Source: Russula earlei (taxonomy: Eukaryota > Basidiomycota > Agaricomycetes > Russulales > Russulaceae). Taken from it: a DNA stretch of 64,000 bases. A program made the translations under genes and the position numbers. Position 1 is the first letter of the stretch, and the number at the start of each line of letters is the position of its first letter. The notes under the pieces are model-generated. The model was given only the letters and a program-made list of their open reading frames with translations. It ran no database searches and had not been told where the DNA came from. Below, one piece after another: positions 9,179-24,336 of this stretch. The DNA lies in NCBI GenBank assembly GCA_025769875.1, contig JAGFNK010000002.1, positions 1 to 64,000 on the forward strand, written 5' to 3'.

Positions 9179-12100
9179 ATGGCCACCACCCCCCTCTCTC
9201 CCTCTTCCACTCTCACCCCTTCCTCGCCTGTTCTTACAAAGTGTCTCCCGCTCCCCTACTCTTCCAATGCCTCAACCCTCGTAGAACTCATCTCTTCTCG
9301 TTCTACCACCACTTCCACTCTTTTCGTCTATGACCTCGCAGAACAGGCCGACTTTGGCTCACTTAACAAAGTCATGGTCCAAGTCCGACCAAGGCACGAC
9401 TTCTGTTGTATCATTGCAGACAAGGGCCGGAGCAGGTTTGAGCCTTGTAGGCAGACTCTCTCAAGGAACAAGCCGAGATGCCCTTACCGGCTCTGTGCTC
9501 ACCGCATACTCGACCCCGCCCGGCCTCGCCGAGATGATCCCGTCCCTCGCCTATTCCCCTCCTCCCACCCCCAATAGCCGACTTGTCCTCCAAATCCCTA
9601 CTGTCTCTGCCATTGGTGATCGACTTACGTTATCTCCAACATTGGCTGCTCTCAACCCCGTCTTATCCATCTTGCCCGAGTCATTCGTCGTCATCCTTTC
9701 TGCCACACCCCAGGAAACGGTTGACCTAGCTGCCCTCGCTTATGCGTTCCCAGCACACGTCATCCACCTGTTTGACCACCACAGGTCTTCTCGCGAAGTG
9801 TCGCAGTCCCAGCTTCAAATCCCTTCATTCCCTTCAAAGGAGCAAGTAGGAGACTCTGTTCAAAGCGTCCTGCTGCAGTCTGGTTATCGTAGTTTCGATT
9901 ATACTGGTGATAAAGACGCGAGCATCGTCATCGTTGTCCTCAATGGTCCACTAGCATTGGCCCTCAAAGGGAATCTAGCCAACATCCCAAATATTGGTCT
10001 ACTCGCCGTCCGGGTACTCCGACCTTGGGATGAAGAAGCATTCCGAGGGGTCCTTCCATCAACCGTGAGGCATATCTATGTCATAGAGGATGCTCCCCTC
10101 CATGCTACCCGTGGTATCGTGCATGCCGATGTACAGGGTAGTGTGTTGAGTCTTTCGGGGCCCACCCCAAACATTCATCACGAGGCTGTCACGCCATCTA
10201 GACTCTCGGAGCTACTTAGCAATCCTTCTTCATTGGTCCATCTCCTTACCGACTCTCCCTTGTTTCCCTCGGATATAATGCCTCGTGACGTGGCCACCGC
10301 AACCAAGCTTTTATTTTTCAGTACCCCCGGGACACCTCTTTCCTCTGTTCCGGAGAGGGTAGAGAAGACTTTTGCTCACAGTGCCAGCGTGTCCATGCGT
10401 TCACTCTCGGAACACGACATACTCACACGACCCGGGGGAATCACAGCGGATCGCATCTGCCTTGAACCGCGGAACTATCGTGGCAGTCATACTCCACTTT
10501 CAGTTAACTTACCCATCTCTGGAGACAGTGGAGGTGCTTGCCACTTCCTCGCTGTCCTCGATCAAAGTCTGCTCAAGTCTCACTCCCTCTTGAAGCATGC
10601 CAAACGGGGTGCTTCTGTCCTGGTGACGACATCCTGGTCGGTTCCCGAGCTGGTGTCCAATCTTTCCGTAAAAGACATAACGCTCATCAGGGACCGGGAG
10701 CTGAATCTTTATACCATCAATCCTGGCGCTATAGCCTCGTTGGTCCGATCAAGCGACCCCGCCCAGAGTTCGTTGTTGGGGTTGATCGTACATCTAGCCT
10801 TCCTCCTTTTATATTTGGGTTCCCGAGCCAGTCACGCTGCTATTCTGAAGCTGACTGAGAGTCTCTATGGCACCACTGTGGATGAAATACCCATGACGAC
10901 ATTAATTGCACGGGTGTGGGAGGGCCTTCTTCAGGTTGACCTATCAGCCATTGCGGCCGAACAAAGCGACGCGCAAGAACCCCGAAAAGATTTCGAGTTC
11001 AACGCAATCGCTGTTGCGGCAGAAAATGGGGAAGCTGTCTCGAATGGCGCTAGACTCGGAACATGGCATGACGCCGCGCGCCATATGCTTTTCCCACATG
11101 CTTTCATCGAGCAGGTTACGTGGTCAAACTCCACGGAACAACACCCGCAGATCCCGACTCTGCATCCCGAGATTTCCGATCGTACCTACCTAGTGACATG
11201 CACTGTCAACCGACGTCTCACACCCAGGGAGTACGATCGCAACGTGTTCCACGTCGAGTTCGACACTACAGGAACAGGGCTGAAGTACGCGATTGGTGAA
11301 GCGCTCGGCATCCACGGATGGAATGATGAGGCAGACGTACTGGATTTCTGCAGTTGGTACGGCGTGGATCCTGACCGCCTGGTCACTATTTCTGTACCAG
11401 GCAGTGATACCAAAGTCCACACTCGCACAATCTTTCAAGTTTTTCAACAACAGATCGACATTTTTGGAAAACCCCCGAAGTCGTTCTACTCAGATCTGGC
11501 AAAGTATGCAAGAAGCTCGGTGGACAGACATGCTCTACTATTTATTGGTTCTCCCGAGGGTGTATCTACATTTAAGAAGCTTTCGGAGAAAGACACGGTG
11601 ACATTTGCCGACGTACTGCGCCAGTACAAGAGCGCCCGACCTGGGATTGAAGCTTTGTGCGAATTAATTGGGGACATCAAGCCGCGACATTATAGCATAG
11701 CGAGCTGCGCAGAGCGTGGTTGGGGACCGTGTCGATTTGCTTGTAGTTACGGTGGATTGGCAGACTCCAAGCGGTGAGTGTGTGCATTTATCCCCCGTGC
11801 CTCAATCGGCTAATGAATTTCGTAGGGACTACTCGCTACGGGCAATGTACCCGCTACCTGGCGGGGCTTCAGATTGGCCAGAAAGTGACGGTATCAATCA
11901 AGCCTAGTGTGATGAAGGTTCGTTTCGTTCGCCTCTGAAGGCGCTTGAACTGTTGATATCATGGGCATATTTTCTAGCTCCCCGCAGAACCCACTCAGCC
12001 ACTCATTATGGCTGGTCTAGGAACGGGTGCTGCGCCGTTCCGCGCGTTCCTACAACATCGCACCTTGCTTGCGTCCCAAGGAGTCCCCCTTGGGCCCGTG

Positions 12101-12622
12101 TACTATTACTTTGGGTCCCGCCATCAATCACAAGAGTATCTGTATGGCGAAGAGGTGCGTACTAGTTGGAGACCTTTTTTTTTCCTGATGTGAAATATGC
12201 ATCATATTCTGAGCTCGCTCTTGCGTTGCGGAAATCACTACATAAAAAAATACTAAGAACAGCCAGCTGACCTATTTCTCCACTGCCATCTGTCGAGGTT
12301 TTGCTTTCTAACTTTCGTCTTATAGATCGAGGCGTTTATTGAAGAAGGCATCATCACAAAAGCAGGACTTGCTTTTTCGCGTGACGGTCCCAAGAAGGTA
12401 TATATACAGCACAAGATGCTTGACGATATGGAGGCTCTCGCGCGCATGCTGCACAAAGACCAAGGTGTCTTTTACCTGTGTGGCCCAACTTGGCCAGTCC
12501 CAGACGTTTACGAGACACTGGTCAAAGCATTCGAGAGACACTGTGGTATGGACGTCAAGGCGGCAGATTCGTTCATAGAGGACATGAAAGGGGAGGAGCG
12601 TTATGTCCTAGAGGTGTACTGA
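9179..12622 (+). CDS. MET10: Assimilatory sulfite reductase flavoprotein subunit, frame-disrupted
   Basis: This encodes the NADPH-binding flavoprotein of sulfite reductase, which passes electrons to the haemoprotein subunit for sulfite-to-sulfide reduction in Met/Cys synthesis. An N-terminal pyruvate:ferredoxin-oxidoreductase-like region (9179-11000) precedes the FAD domain (EYDRNVFHVEFDTTGTG, then RHYSIAS). The NADPH domain follows (IMAGLGTGAAPFRAFL, YYYFGSRH), ending in the conserved ERYVLEVY. Introns are 11774-11825, 11918-11977 and 12155-12325. Two single-base frame changes are needed: near 9358-9363, joining the ATG exon at 9179 to the long frame, and near 11703-11706 inside a conserved FAD-domain block. 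Otherwise the frame is open for 2.4 kb. The gene is either freshly broken or carries sequencing errors. Confidence 0.85.
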
Positions 12623-12787
12623 CGACAAGTGGTTGGATCTATTCGTACGCCGAGTATGAAACAACTTTACAGGTCTATATGTTGTCCATCTAGAGTCAAG
12701 AGTCATAGAAAAGTAGAGTTCGTGTGTCCGGGAGTAAAACGTGACATCATGAGCGTATCGTTCGCGCGTGAAGGTCCAAGAATGATT

Positions 12788-16608
<3,821 letters not shown>

Positions 16609-16947
16609 CAGGTGAATCTGAAACAACAACCAGCGTATCTGCTCCTTCACCCCTGCCATCTAATAAAAATCGCACTCAATTCGGTGGGTCGGCAGGCAGG
16701 TTGAGACCGGACTTGTCCGTCGTTCTTGCTCGCCGTGCTACCTGAGCCTTTGAACCGGTCCAGGTCGGTAAAAACACACAACAACCTTTTGATGCCATGA
16801 TCTTGTACGCCCTTTGAGCACTTGCTGGTCTTGTACGCGTATAGTCTAGGCTGACAAACATCAAACATATTTGTCTGATGGATCCGTGACAGACTAACAC
16901 CGACAACCGCCAACACCAGTCACCCTTAGACGCATTTCGCTTCGGAG
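16609..16947. other. Intergenic
   Basis: No supported gene; short minus-strand frames only. It holds the 3' region of the oxidoreductase and the promoter of the second F-box gene. Confidence 0.5.
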
Positions 16948-18623
16948 ATGAACATTCAAGGAGCAAGTAAAGTAGCGTAAGTTGTCAATCTTTCGACTGT
17001 ACAGAGAAGGACGTTTCTGACGTGCAAAATAGAACTCGCGCGGGTAATGAATTGGCAGCGATCGGAGATCTCCAAGCCAACGCACAGCAGTCCACCCCTG
17101 CACTACGATTGTTGCCAGAGATACTCGCCATCATCTTCTCCTTCCATGCAGAAGCCAATCCACCCGAAGAGAACGGGATTGTCCCCAGGGGAATGACCAT
17201 CGCGCAGTTCAGACTTGGCTGGATCACCGTCACCCATGTGTGCCCCATTTGGAGACAAGTCGCGTTGGACCATCGCACCCTTTGGACGTATCATCGATTC
17301 AACCTTGGCTTGGAGTGGACAGCTGAGCTGCTGCGTCGAGCAGGAGACGCTCCTTTGAACTTGACATTTTCCGACTACATCGTACCCTTCCCGCCTTCCG
17401 TAGCCAACGCGGCAAAAATCATCTCTCAGCTGCTCCATCGTGTGAACACTCTCAACATCGGGGAGGCAGCCTGTACTAGCGCAGTCCTCGACGCTCTCAT
17501 GCAGCCGGGTCCCCTCATGAATTCGTTGACCATCACCTCCGGTCGATTCGCCGTGCTACCTCAGTTTCTTTTCGCGGGTTATGCACCGCTTCATCATTTG
17601 TCTCTGCGCAATGCACTGCCCGCGTGGAACGCTGTGGTTCTTACACGGCTCAAAAGCCTAAACATCGCGATGGATCGCCATACCGACACGACGAACCATC
17701 CGTCTTACGTCGACCTCTTCAATGCTCTTCAGACTATGTCAAACCTCGAGACTCTGATGCTTATAGGCTGCCTTCCTCTCGGCCGTTTCCCTGATCATCT
17801 GGAAGGTCAAAAGATCCGGATTCCGAAACTTCGGCGCCTCCTTCTCAGCGGCCATGTGCAAGGGTTTCGCCAAATGCTAGAGCATTTAGATTTTCCGCAC
17901 GAGACTGTGGTGAGGGGGTCATGCATCACGGATGACATGACGGGCAAAGAGTGTTGCGATGTCGTGCCACTTCTACTATCTTACCTCCCGCGGCCCTCGC
18001 TGGAGACGCTTGATGTCTCGTGGGGAGATCGATTTGACCGTCATTTCAACATCAGAGGGTATTCGACCTCGCAAGAAGACAACAAGTCCGGCAAGCCTTA
18101 TTTCTCCCTAGAGGCCACGCCATGTTTCAACATCGAGTTTCAGTTCAAATTCCTCTTATGGAGTGCGGAGCAGAAGCTACGGATATTGAAGACCGTTTAC
18201 GGCGCTCTTCCTACGGACGAGCTTCGCGTCCTCAGTGGAAAGTTGGACCTGGGAAAAGACGCGTGGCCAGAGATTTTCGGACGTCACCAGGAACTACGCC
18301 ATATTCGCATTTGCTCCCTCTCGACGCTCGATTCGCTCGTCCCAGTCTTCAACCGACCGGATGTATATCCGAATCTCGTGTCTTTGACGGTTTGTGACAT
18401 GGATCTCCATTCCAAGCAGGGCTCCCGCATCTTTCTCATTATCAATATACTGAAAACTTGTAGACCACCAAGGATGAGCAAGATTTTTATTGAAAGTTGC
18501 GAAATTCGGCGGGAATTGGTTGGCTGGATGGAGTCAGCCATTCGCGAAGTTGAGATTGAATGGGACGGGGTAGAGTTTCCGAACGCAAGGCGAGCACGTA
18601 GTCTAACGAACTCTGCAGTATAG
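16948..18623 (+). CDS. F-box protein
   Basis: The main exon is open from before 17022 to 18623 and codes about 530 residues. LRLLPEILAIIFSFH is the F-box core, followed by WITVTHVCPIWRQVALD, the standard continuation in agaricomycete F-box proteins, then a Leu-rich repeat-like region. It is expected to be an SCF ubiquitin-ligase substrate receptor. The frame at 17022 begins with GTG. A likely first exon starts at the ATG at 16948 (MNIQGA) and splices into it, but the candidate intron is short (about 38 nt), so the start is unsettled. Similar in type to the F-box gene at 1061-2538, but not a close copy. Confidence 0.8.
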
Positions 18624-18741
18624 TATAGCATGCACGCACGCACGCTCTTGCTGGGAATAATGGTCCCTCACGTGACTTTCTTCCACGTACGCCGACCGAG
18701 GCGGCTTTCACGGAGTCACCATCACTTTCTCCCTCATTTCC

Positions 18742-20508
18742 ATGTCCTTGCCCATCCGCGTCGAGCTACCTATTTATTCCCACTCGTTTCAAGTTTCCGT
18801 CCCCTCTCTTGGGACTATCAATGACGTCAAGCGCGAGATTGAAAGGGTCTGCGCAGGAAACCCACGTGCTCACGGTCAGCGCCTGATTTGGCGGGGGAGA
18901 TTTCTGGATGACGAGGAGAAGGTGCTCGACATCTGGAAGGTGCGTCGTCCCCTCCGCCCCAGCTTCTCCTCTAGCTCCATGCTTATCTTTGAAATCGATA
19001 ATGGGGGGTCAGTCACCGAATGACGTCGCCATTGTACATCTTTCAGTCCACCCATTAGCCTGGGCCAGTGCCCCCCCCCGCGTTGCCACGACGTCGGTCG
19101 GCCCTAATCCCCCAGCTGTGACCCAGACTCCACCGAACTATGGCAGCCACGACGTAGAGAGTCACTCTCCTGCTCCTTCACCCCCATCAATTCAACTCCC
19201 TGGCGCTTCCTCACGCCCCACGCAGACCGGGGCAAATTCACAGCCTATGGCGGCGGCTCTCCCTGCACCCACATCTATACATGGTCTCCCTCCGATATCA
19301 GTTGGGTATCTCAACTATGTCGCTTATCAGCACCTGAGTGCGGCGGAAGTCCTGAGATCTGGTCGCATGGTCGAGGACCCACCTCCGACTGGTCTCGCCG
19401 AGTCAAAAAACTTGGCAAAGCAGCTGATTGCCCAGTGGGGTTACACATGGCCAACCGTCTTTGATGAGGGGTACCCCCCTGCGGAAGACGAATCGTCGGG
19501 AATCAAGTATGAACCAGCGACGATTGAGTGGGTAATCGCCATTCCGCCAGATACATTAGATTCTCATTTGTGTGTTCCAGTGGTCAGGATTATCTCAAGC
19601 TGGTTGATCCATCAAAGACGCCCACGCCACTACAAGCCCATGCGCTCCGCATTTTGGAGCATACGTTTGCGCTGTTCTCGATGCCTCTGCCGTCTGCCTC
19701 GGCGTATACGGTCGTTCCGCCTCCACAGGCCAACACACGCCTTCCTGTCCACGTCAACGCGCATCTCCAACAGATCGGGCTCCCTCCTGTCCGTGTTCGC
19801 GAAGAGAATGCAATGATTGCCGAACTGCGAGCTGTACCTATGCGTGCACTTGCAGGACCTTTATTCATGCTGACTCTGCGGACCCTCTTTCTGCTCTATT
19901 TTATCTCTCCATTTCAAAAGCCGGTATTTGGGATGATCGTGACGGCGTGGCTTCTGTATGAGACGTGGAACACGATCCGCAATGCGATTCCTCGTCGGCG
20001 TGGCAATCACGCGGATGATGGTCGCGTGCATCTCGCGGAACCAGCACAGCCTCTCGCCCCCAATGCGCCACTCCGGGCACCTCCGGTACCGCCTCACCGT
20101 ACACCAATACAACGGCAGCGGGCTGCTGGCGAGACATTGATGGACACGCTCGCAAGCGTCAATCTACGAGTTGAGTCCAGCGCTTTGGATTCGCGTCCAG
20201 AGGCGATAGCGGCGCCGACGGTGGGCCACCGGATAAAGACATTCATGCAGTTGCTGCTGTTGACGGCACATCCGGCAATGTGGGATCGCCGACGTGCGGC
20301 GCTCCGGCAGCGCGAGGGTCGAGTTCGCACGGAGATGAATGCGTTGTCGGCGCCAGCGCCGAATGGAGAAGGCAACGGCAACGTTGATGGTGGACAGGCG
20401 AACGAAGTACGGGGGCGTGCTAGAATGGAACACGAGAGACGGCCAGCTTGGGTGAGTGAGTACATGGAACGGGTACGAAGAGGAGGAGACTGGGTAGATG
20501 ATCAGTGA
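18742..20508 (+). CDS. HERP/Usa1-like ubiquitin-like ER membrane protein
   Basis: Three exons (18742-18939, 19013-19531, 19588-20508) join in phase to 545 residues. Residues 1-66 form a ubiquitin-like fold (GTINDVKREIERVC, GQRLIWRGRFLDDEEKVLDI). A long Pro/Ser-rich linker follows. Two adjacent hydrophobic helices (about residues 333-375: LFMLTLRTLFLLYFIS and FGMIVTAWLLYETW) separate it from a long Arg-rich cytosolic tail. This layout matches HERP/Usa1 scaffolds of the ER-associated degradation ubiquitin ligase Hrd1. Dsc3, another ubiquitin-like two-helix protein, is the main alternative, but the C terminus does not look like Dsc3. Role is inferred from architecture. Confidence 0.72.
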
Positions 20509-20661
20509 GGGGGTGCTGTGACCGCGTAATTGTTATCCTAATTCTGCCCATAACATGAACCGGGTGCACCGGACCGAGTCCAAAGCCAAAGAACAGAGCA
20601 GAGCAGAGTCGAGTCGTCCTTTGCCTCCACTGCGGGCGAAACTCATCTCGCTCCACCTACC

Positions 20662-23600
20662 ATGTCTCCCTTTCTTTTCCTCCCCTTTGCTCTCTCCTTT
20701 CTTTTTTACCATGCCGCCGCTCAAGTCGCTATCCCACGTTTCATCGATTGCTTTTCCGGCAATCCCTCCCTCAAGCTCAATATCACCACCGTTTATGCTC
20801 AGATAACCACATCGGAATCCCTCAGCAAACACCTGAACATCACCTTACTTGGCCAGTCTCCTCAGATAATCCAGGGAACAGCTAATGGCAGTTCGGATCT
20901 AGGTACGTGTCACCACCACCCTTCCATCCCGTGCCGCCGTGAGCGGTGAAGCTGAAGGCACAATTTTCAGCCACCCTGTTCTCCACCACAGAGATTCTGA
21001 CTTTCAGCATTCGTGATAACACTTCGTTTTTCTGCGAAACTTTACGCCCCCCATCGCCCCTGCCAGCACAAGCCAACAGCACGGGGTTGTACTGCCCCAT
21101 CCCAGCGGGCCCCTTCGCGTTTTCCACATATGTCCCTCTTAGCACGAGCCGTGAGCTCGCCACCTTGCAGACCCGCCTGCGCGCCGTGGACCCGTTCAGC
21201 AACGAGCTCCTCTGCGTAAATGTCGCGACCACGCCTCTCCACCCCGGCGCCCTGGGTTCCGTGTACGGCCACGCCAGATTCATCTTCTATGGCACCGTCG
21301 CCCTCTGCGCAGCGTACTGGCTCCTCGTCGCCGTCGCCCGTCTGGCGTCGGCTTGGACGAGGCGCTCCGGATGGTCAGGCCGCGGGTTCTGGGCCCGTGT
21401 CGAGAATGTGGGGTCCGTCGTCGCCAGCGCCATCAGTGGGGAAGGGCTTTCTAAATCTCCCGCTCTCATTCGGTTCGGTACGTTTTTCCTTCATCTGACA
21501 CCCTTGATGGACGAGCGCGTTCTAATTCAGCCATCCTCCGTCCCCCACCCCAAAATCAAACCTTCCTCCATCCCGTCAGTCACGCCGTCAATGCGCGACA
21601 TCTTTTTTCACACGCAATGGTGTGCTGCGCTCTCCATGGTCGCCGTGCAGTGGCCCGAATTCATTTGTAAAGGTCCATTCTTTCTGCCAGATTGCCTTTT
21701 TTGACTCTGCGTGATTAGATCCCCTTCTCACGCAAACGGCGTGGGCTACCCTGTCATACAGTACGTTTCGTAATTTGACGCATTGCGTTTGCGCGGGATT
21801 AATCCCACATTGAAAGACGTAACGTTGACACAAGGGAGTGACAAGCACTGGAATCCTGTCTCAACGCCGACCTTCCATCCCCCTTCCAACTTTGCAGACC
21901 AACTGAGTGAACCGAGTTCGCCAATATTCATCGATTCCAGCGTATCAAATACTTTATTCACGCTCCCACAAAACGCCACGCCCGGGCTGTCCTCATTCGC
22001 ATATGCTGTTGGCTTGCGGCCTCAAGATCTGTTTCCGGTTTGCCTGATTCTCTTCCTCTCCATCGTCGCCGCGACGATTGTTCTTAGCCTACTTCTGTGG
22101 ATGCTGGATTCGATGCTGACGTTCGCTGTCAATACCTTTTCCAATGGCCGTCCGAAGAACCGATACGGACCGACGCGCAGTCCCCGTTACTCTGCCACGG
22201 GCAAGGATATCATGGATGGCATGCAAGGCGTGCAGAGCACCACTGACGAAGAACGCTCTCACTCCTCGCACCTATTAAAAACTTCAAAGCTTTCCCAGAT
22301 CCCTCGCAAGAGCTGGTTCAGGTTTCGTGTGGACTTCAGCTCTCTCCACTTCAGTGTGCTTCAAGGCAACCTTGTCCGTATACTCATGCTATTTCATCTT
22401 CCCGTCACCATCTTCTCGTCCTACCAGTTGGCCATAGGACACGGTCAAGCGTCTGCCTTGTCCATGGCTCTCGCCGCTTTGTCGTTCGCCGTATTCTCCG
22501 TCATCATCCCCATCTTGTTCATTTTACGGCTCTTTATGACTTCGACAAGCAAGTTGTACGACGAAACTTGGACCCTGCTTGCCCTTGGTCCCCTTTACAA
22601 CCACTATCGTCATGGATCACAGCTATTTGCTTGCATGTTTTTTGCCACAAGTCTGACACTGGGTTTAACCATCGGTTGCGGACAGAAGAGCGCCATTGCC
22701 CAGTCTGTCATCATCTTGTTGATCGAGGTGGTATCGGCCCTCGTCACTAGCATCTGGCTGCCATGGGGTCATGGCGCGAGCATGGGCTTGATTAGCTTCC
22801 TTTTCTGCGTGGCTCGCATTGTGGTGGCTGTCTTACTGGTCATCCTGACCCCAACGGTAAGTGTCTTGTGCCTTCCTACGTGATCGACGCTGATCGACGC
22901 TGATCTAGGTGTCCATCGGGATCGACGCGGGTCAATGGGTAACCTACGTGATTTTGCTCATCATACTAATTGTCTATCTGGCGCTCGTTCTCCTGTTGGC
23001 TAGCAAGGTAATCGAAGCCGCGACGCGCATCATCGGTGGTGTAGGATTCGACCACAGCAGGCACACTGTCGACAGCGGTCTCATCGGTGTATGTGGTCTA
23101 GTAGGATGTTGTGGCTCGCGCAAGCAACCAAGTCCCCGCCACCGTGCGAAACATTCGGACCTGCCCCCAATCGTTTCTCAGACAACACTGCCCCTTTCAG
23201 GTCGGGTTGGTTCCACACACACGCAATCTGCACCCCCTTCGGTTTTCCGACCTGAGCATGCGTTGAGACCGTACAGAGAAGAGAACGATGACGACTCCGG
23301 ATATATCATGGGAGCGTGGCGACCTTTCCCGAGATCTGGCTACAACTCCGTTGGGGACCACGGCACACCCCCAGAATCACCGGGCAAGACGGGCTTCTCT
23401 CGTGTTGGGGGTGGCCGGTCGCATTTTGATGCCCCTTATTCCATTACAACTGGCTCCGTGCATACCTTCCCACTCACTCCTTCGGAGCAACCGCCCACAC
23501 CGCACAGACACTCATATGAGTCCAATCCATCTGTCAATGCATCCTTCACAAATGCCGAGCGACAGCCGTACTCTAGCCTCCCTCCTGGGGCTATGGCCCC

Positions 23601-24054
23601 ACACGTCCGTAGAAAGTCGCAGAGCGCGATCATCGAGCACGTTCCGGCGCCCGCATCACCAAAAGCTGCAGTGGTGTCGTCGTCCCAACTTGCAGCTTCC
23701 CGTGTTCCGTCAGCATTCCGTAGACACTCACATCTCTCAGAGGTCGTCAGCCCCGCGTCGGACGACGATGACGCATCCGCAGCGGATCAGCCTAGAAAGC
23801 GACATTGGTTCCAACTGCAACTGCGCAAGCCGCGACGGCACAGCGAAGGTGACGAAACACGACTGGCGGGTGTCGCCTTGACGGAAAAGTCTGGCGACGG
23901 CGGCGGTCGTTCGTTCGCTGTCCTTCGCGGTCGGAAATCCGCCCAGCCGGTGGCCAGTGGATCTGCTTCCGGCTCTGGTGGTCCTTCTGCCGCGACGCCT
24001 GCCAGGTCGTTTGTGGTCCTTCGTGGCAAAGACTGTAACAATTCTCCCGCATAA
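20662..24054 (+). CDS. TRP-like / FLC-family multi-pass membrane protein
   Basis: Six exons (20662-20902, 20971-21477, 21580-21666, 21719-21760, 21817-22856, 22909-24054) join in phase to 1020 residues. A signal peptide (LFLPFALSFLFYHAAAQ) precedes an extracellular ML-like domain with several N-x-S/T sites and paired Cys. About nine hydrophobic helices follow between residues 220 and 680. A cytosolic tail of some 330 residues is rich in Ser, Pro and basic residues, probably phosphorylated. The order signal peptide-ML domain-TRP-like helices is that of fungal Pkd2/FLC (flavin carrier, calcium-channel-like) proteins of the plasma membrane or ER. No lesion seen. One exon is only 42 nt. Confidence 0.82.
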
Positions 24055-24336
24055 TAATGACCCTTATGATATGGTAGACTACTCCTTTTACCCACCCTTT
24101 GTTTCTCACATGGCTTTTTTTGGTTCTTTTCTGTATTTGGTCCATACAACGCGTACACTCACATCTAGGTTCCCTCGTCGTTCGTTTCGCACTCGAACTC
24201 TGTTGGACCTTCCGAACAATTGGGATGACTTTTTCCGGTAGCCGCTGCTCTCGCTCTTTTTCCATGTTACAGGTTACAGGAACGCATGTCGAAACACCCC
24301 CCAGCATATGTATCTGTCTAATTAAAACATCGGTCA

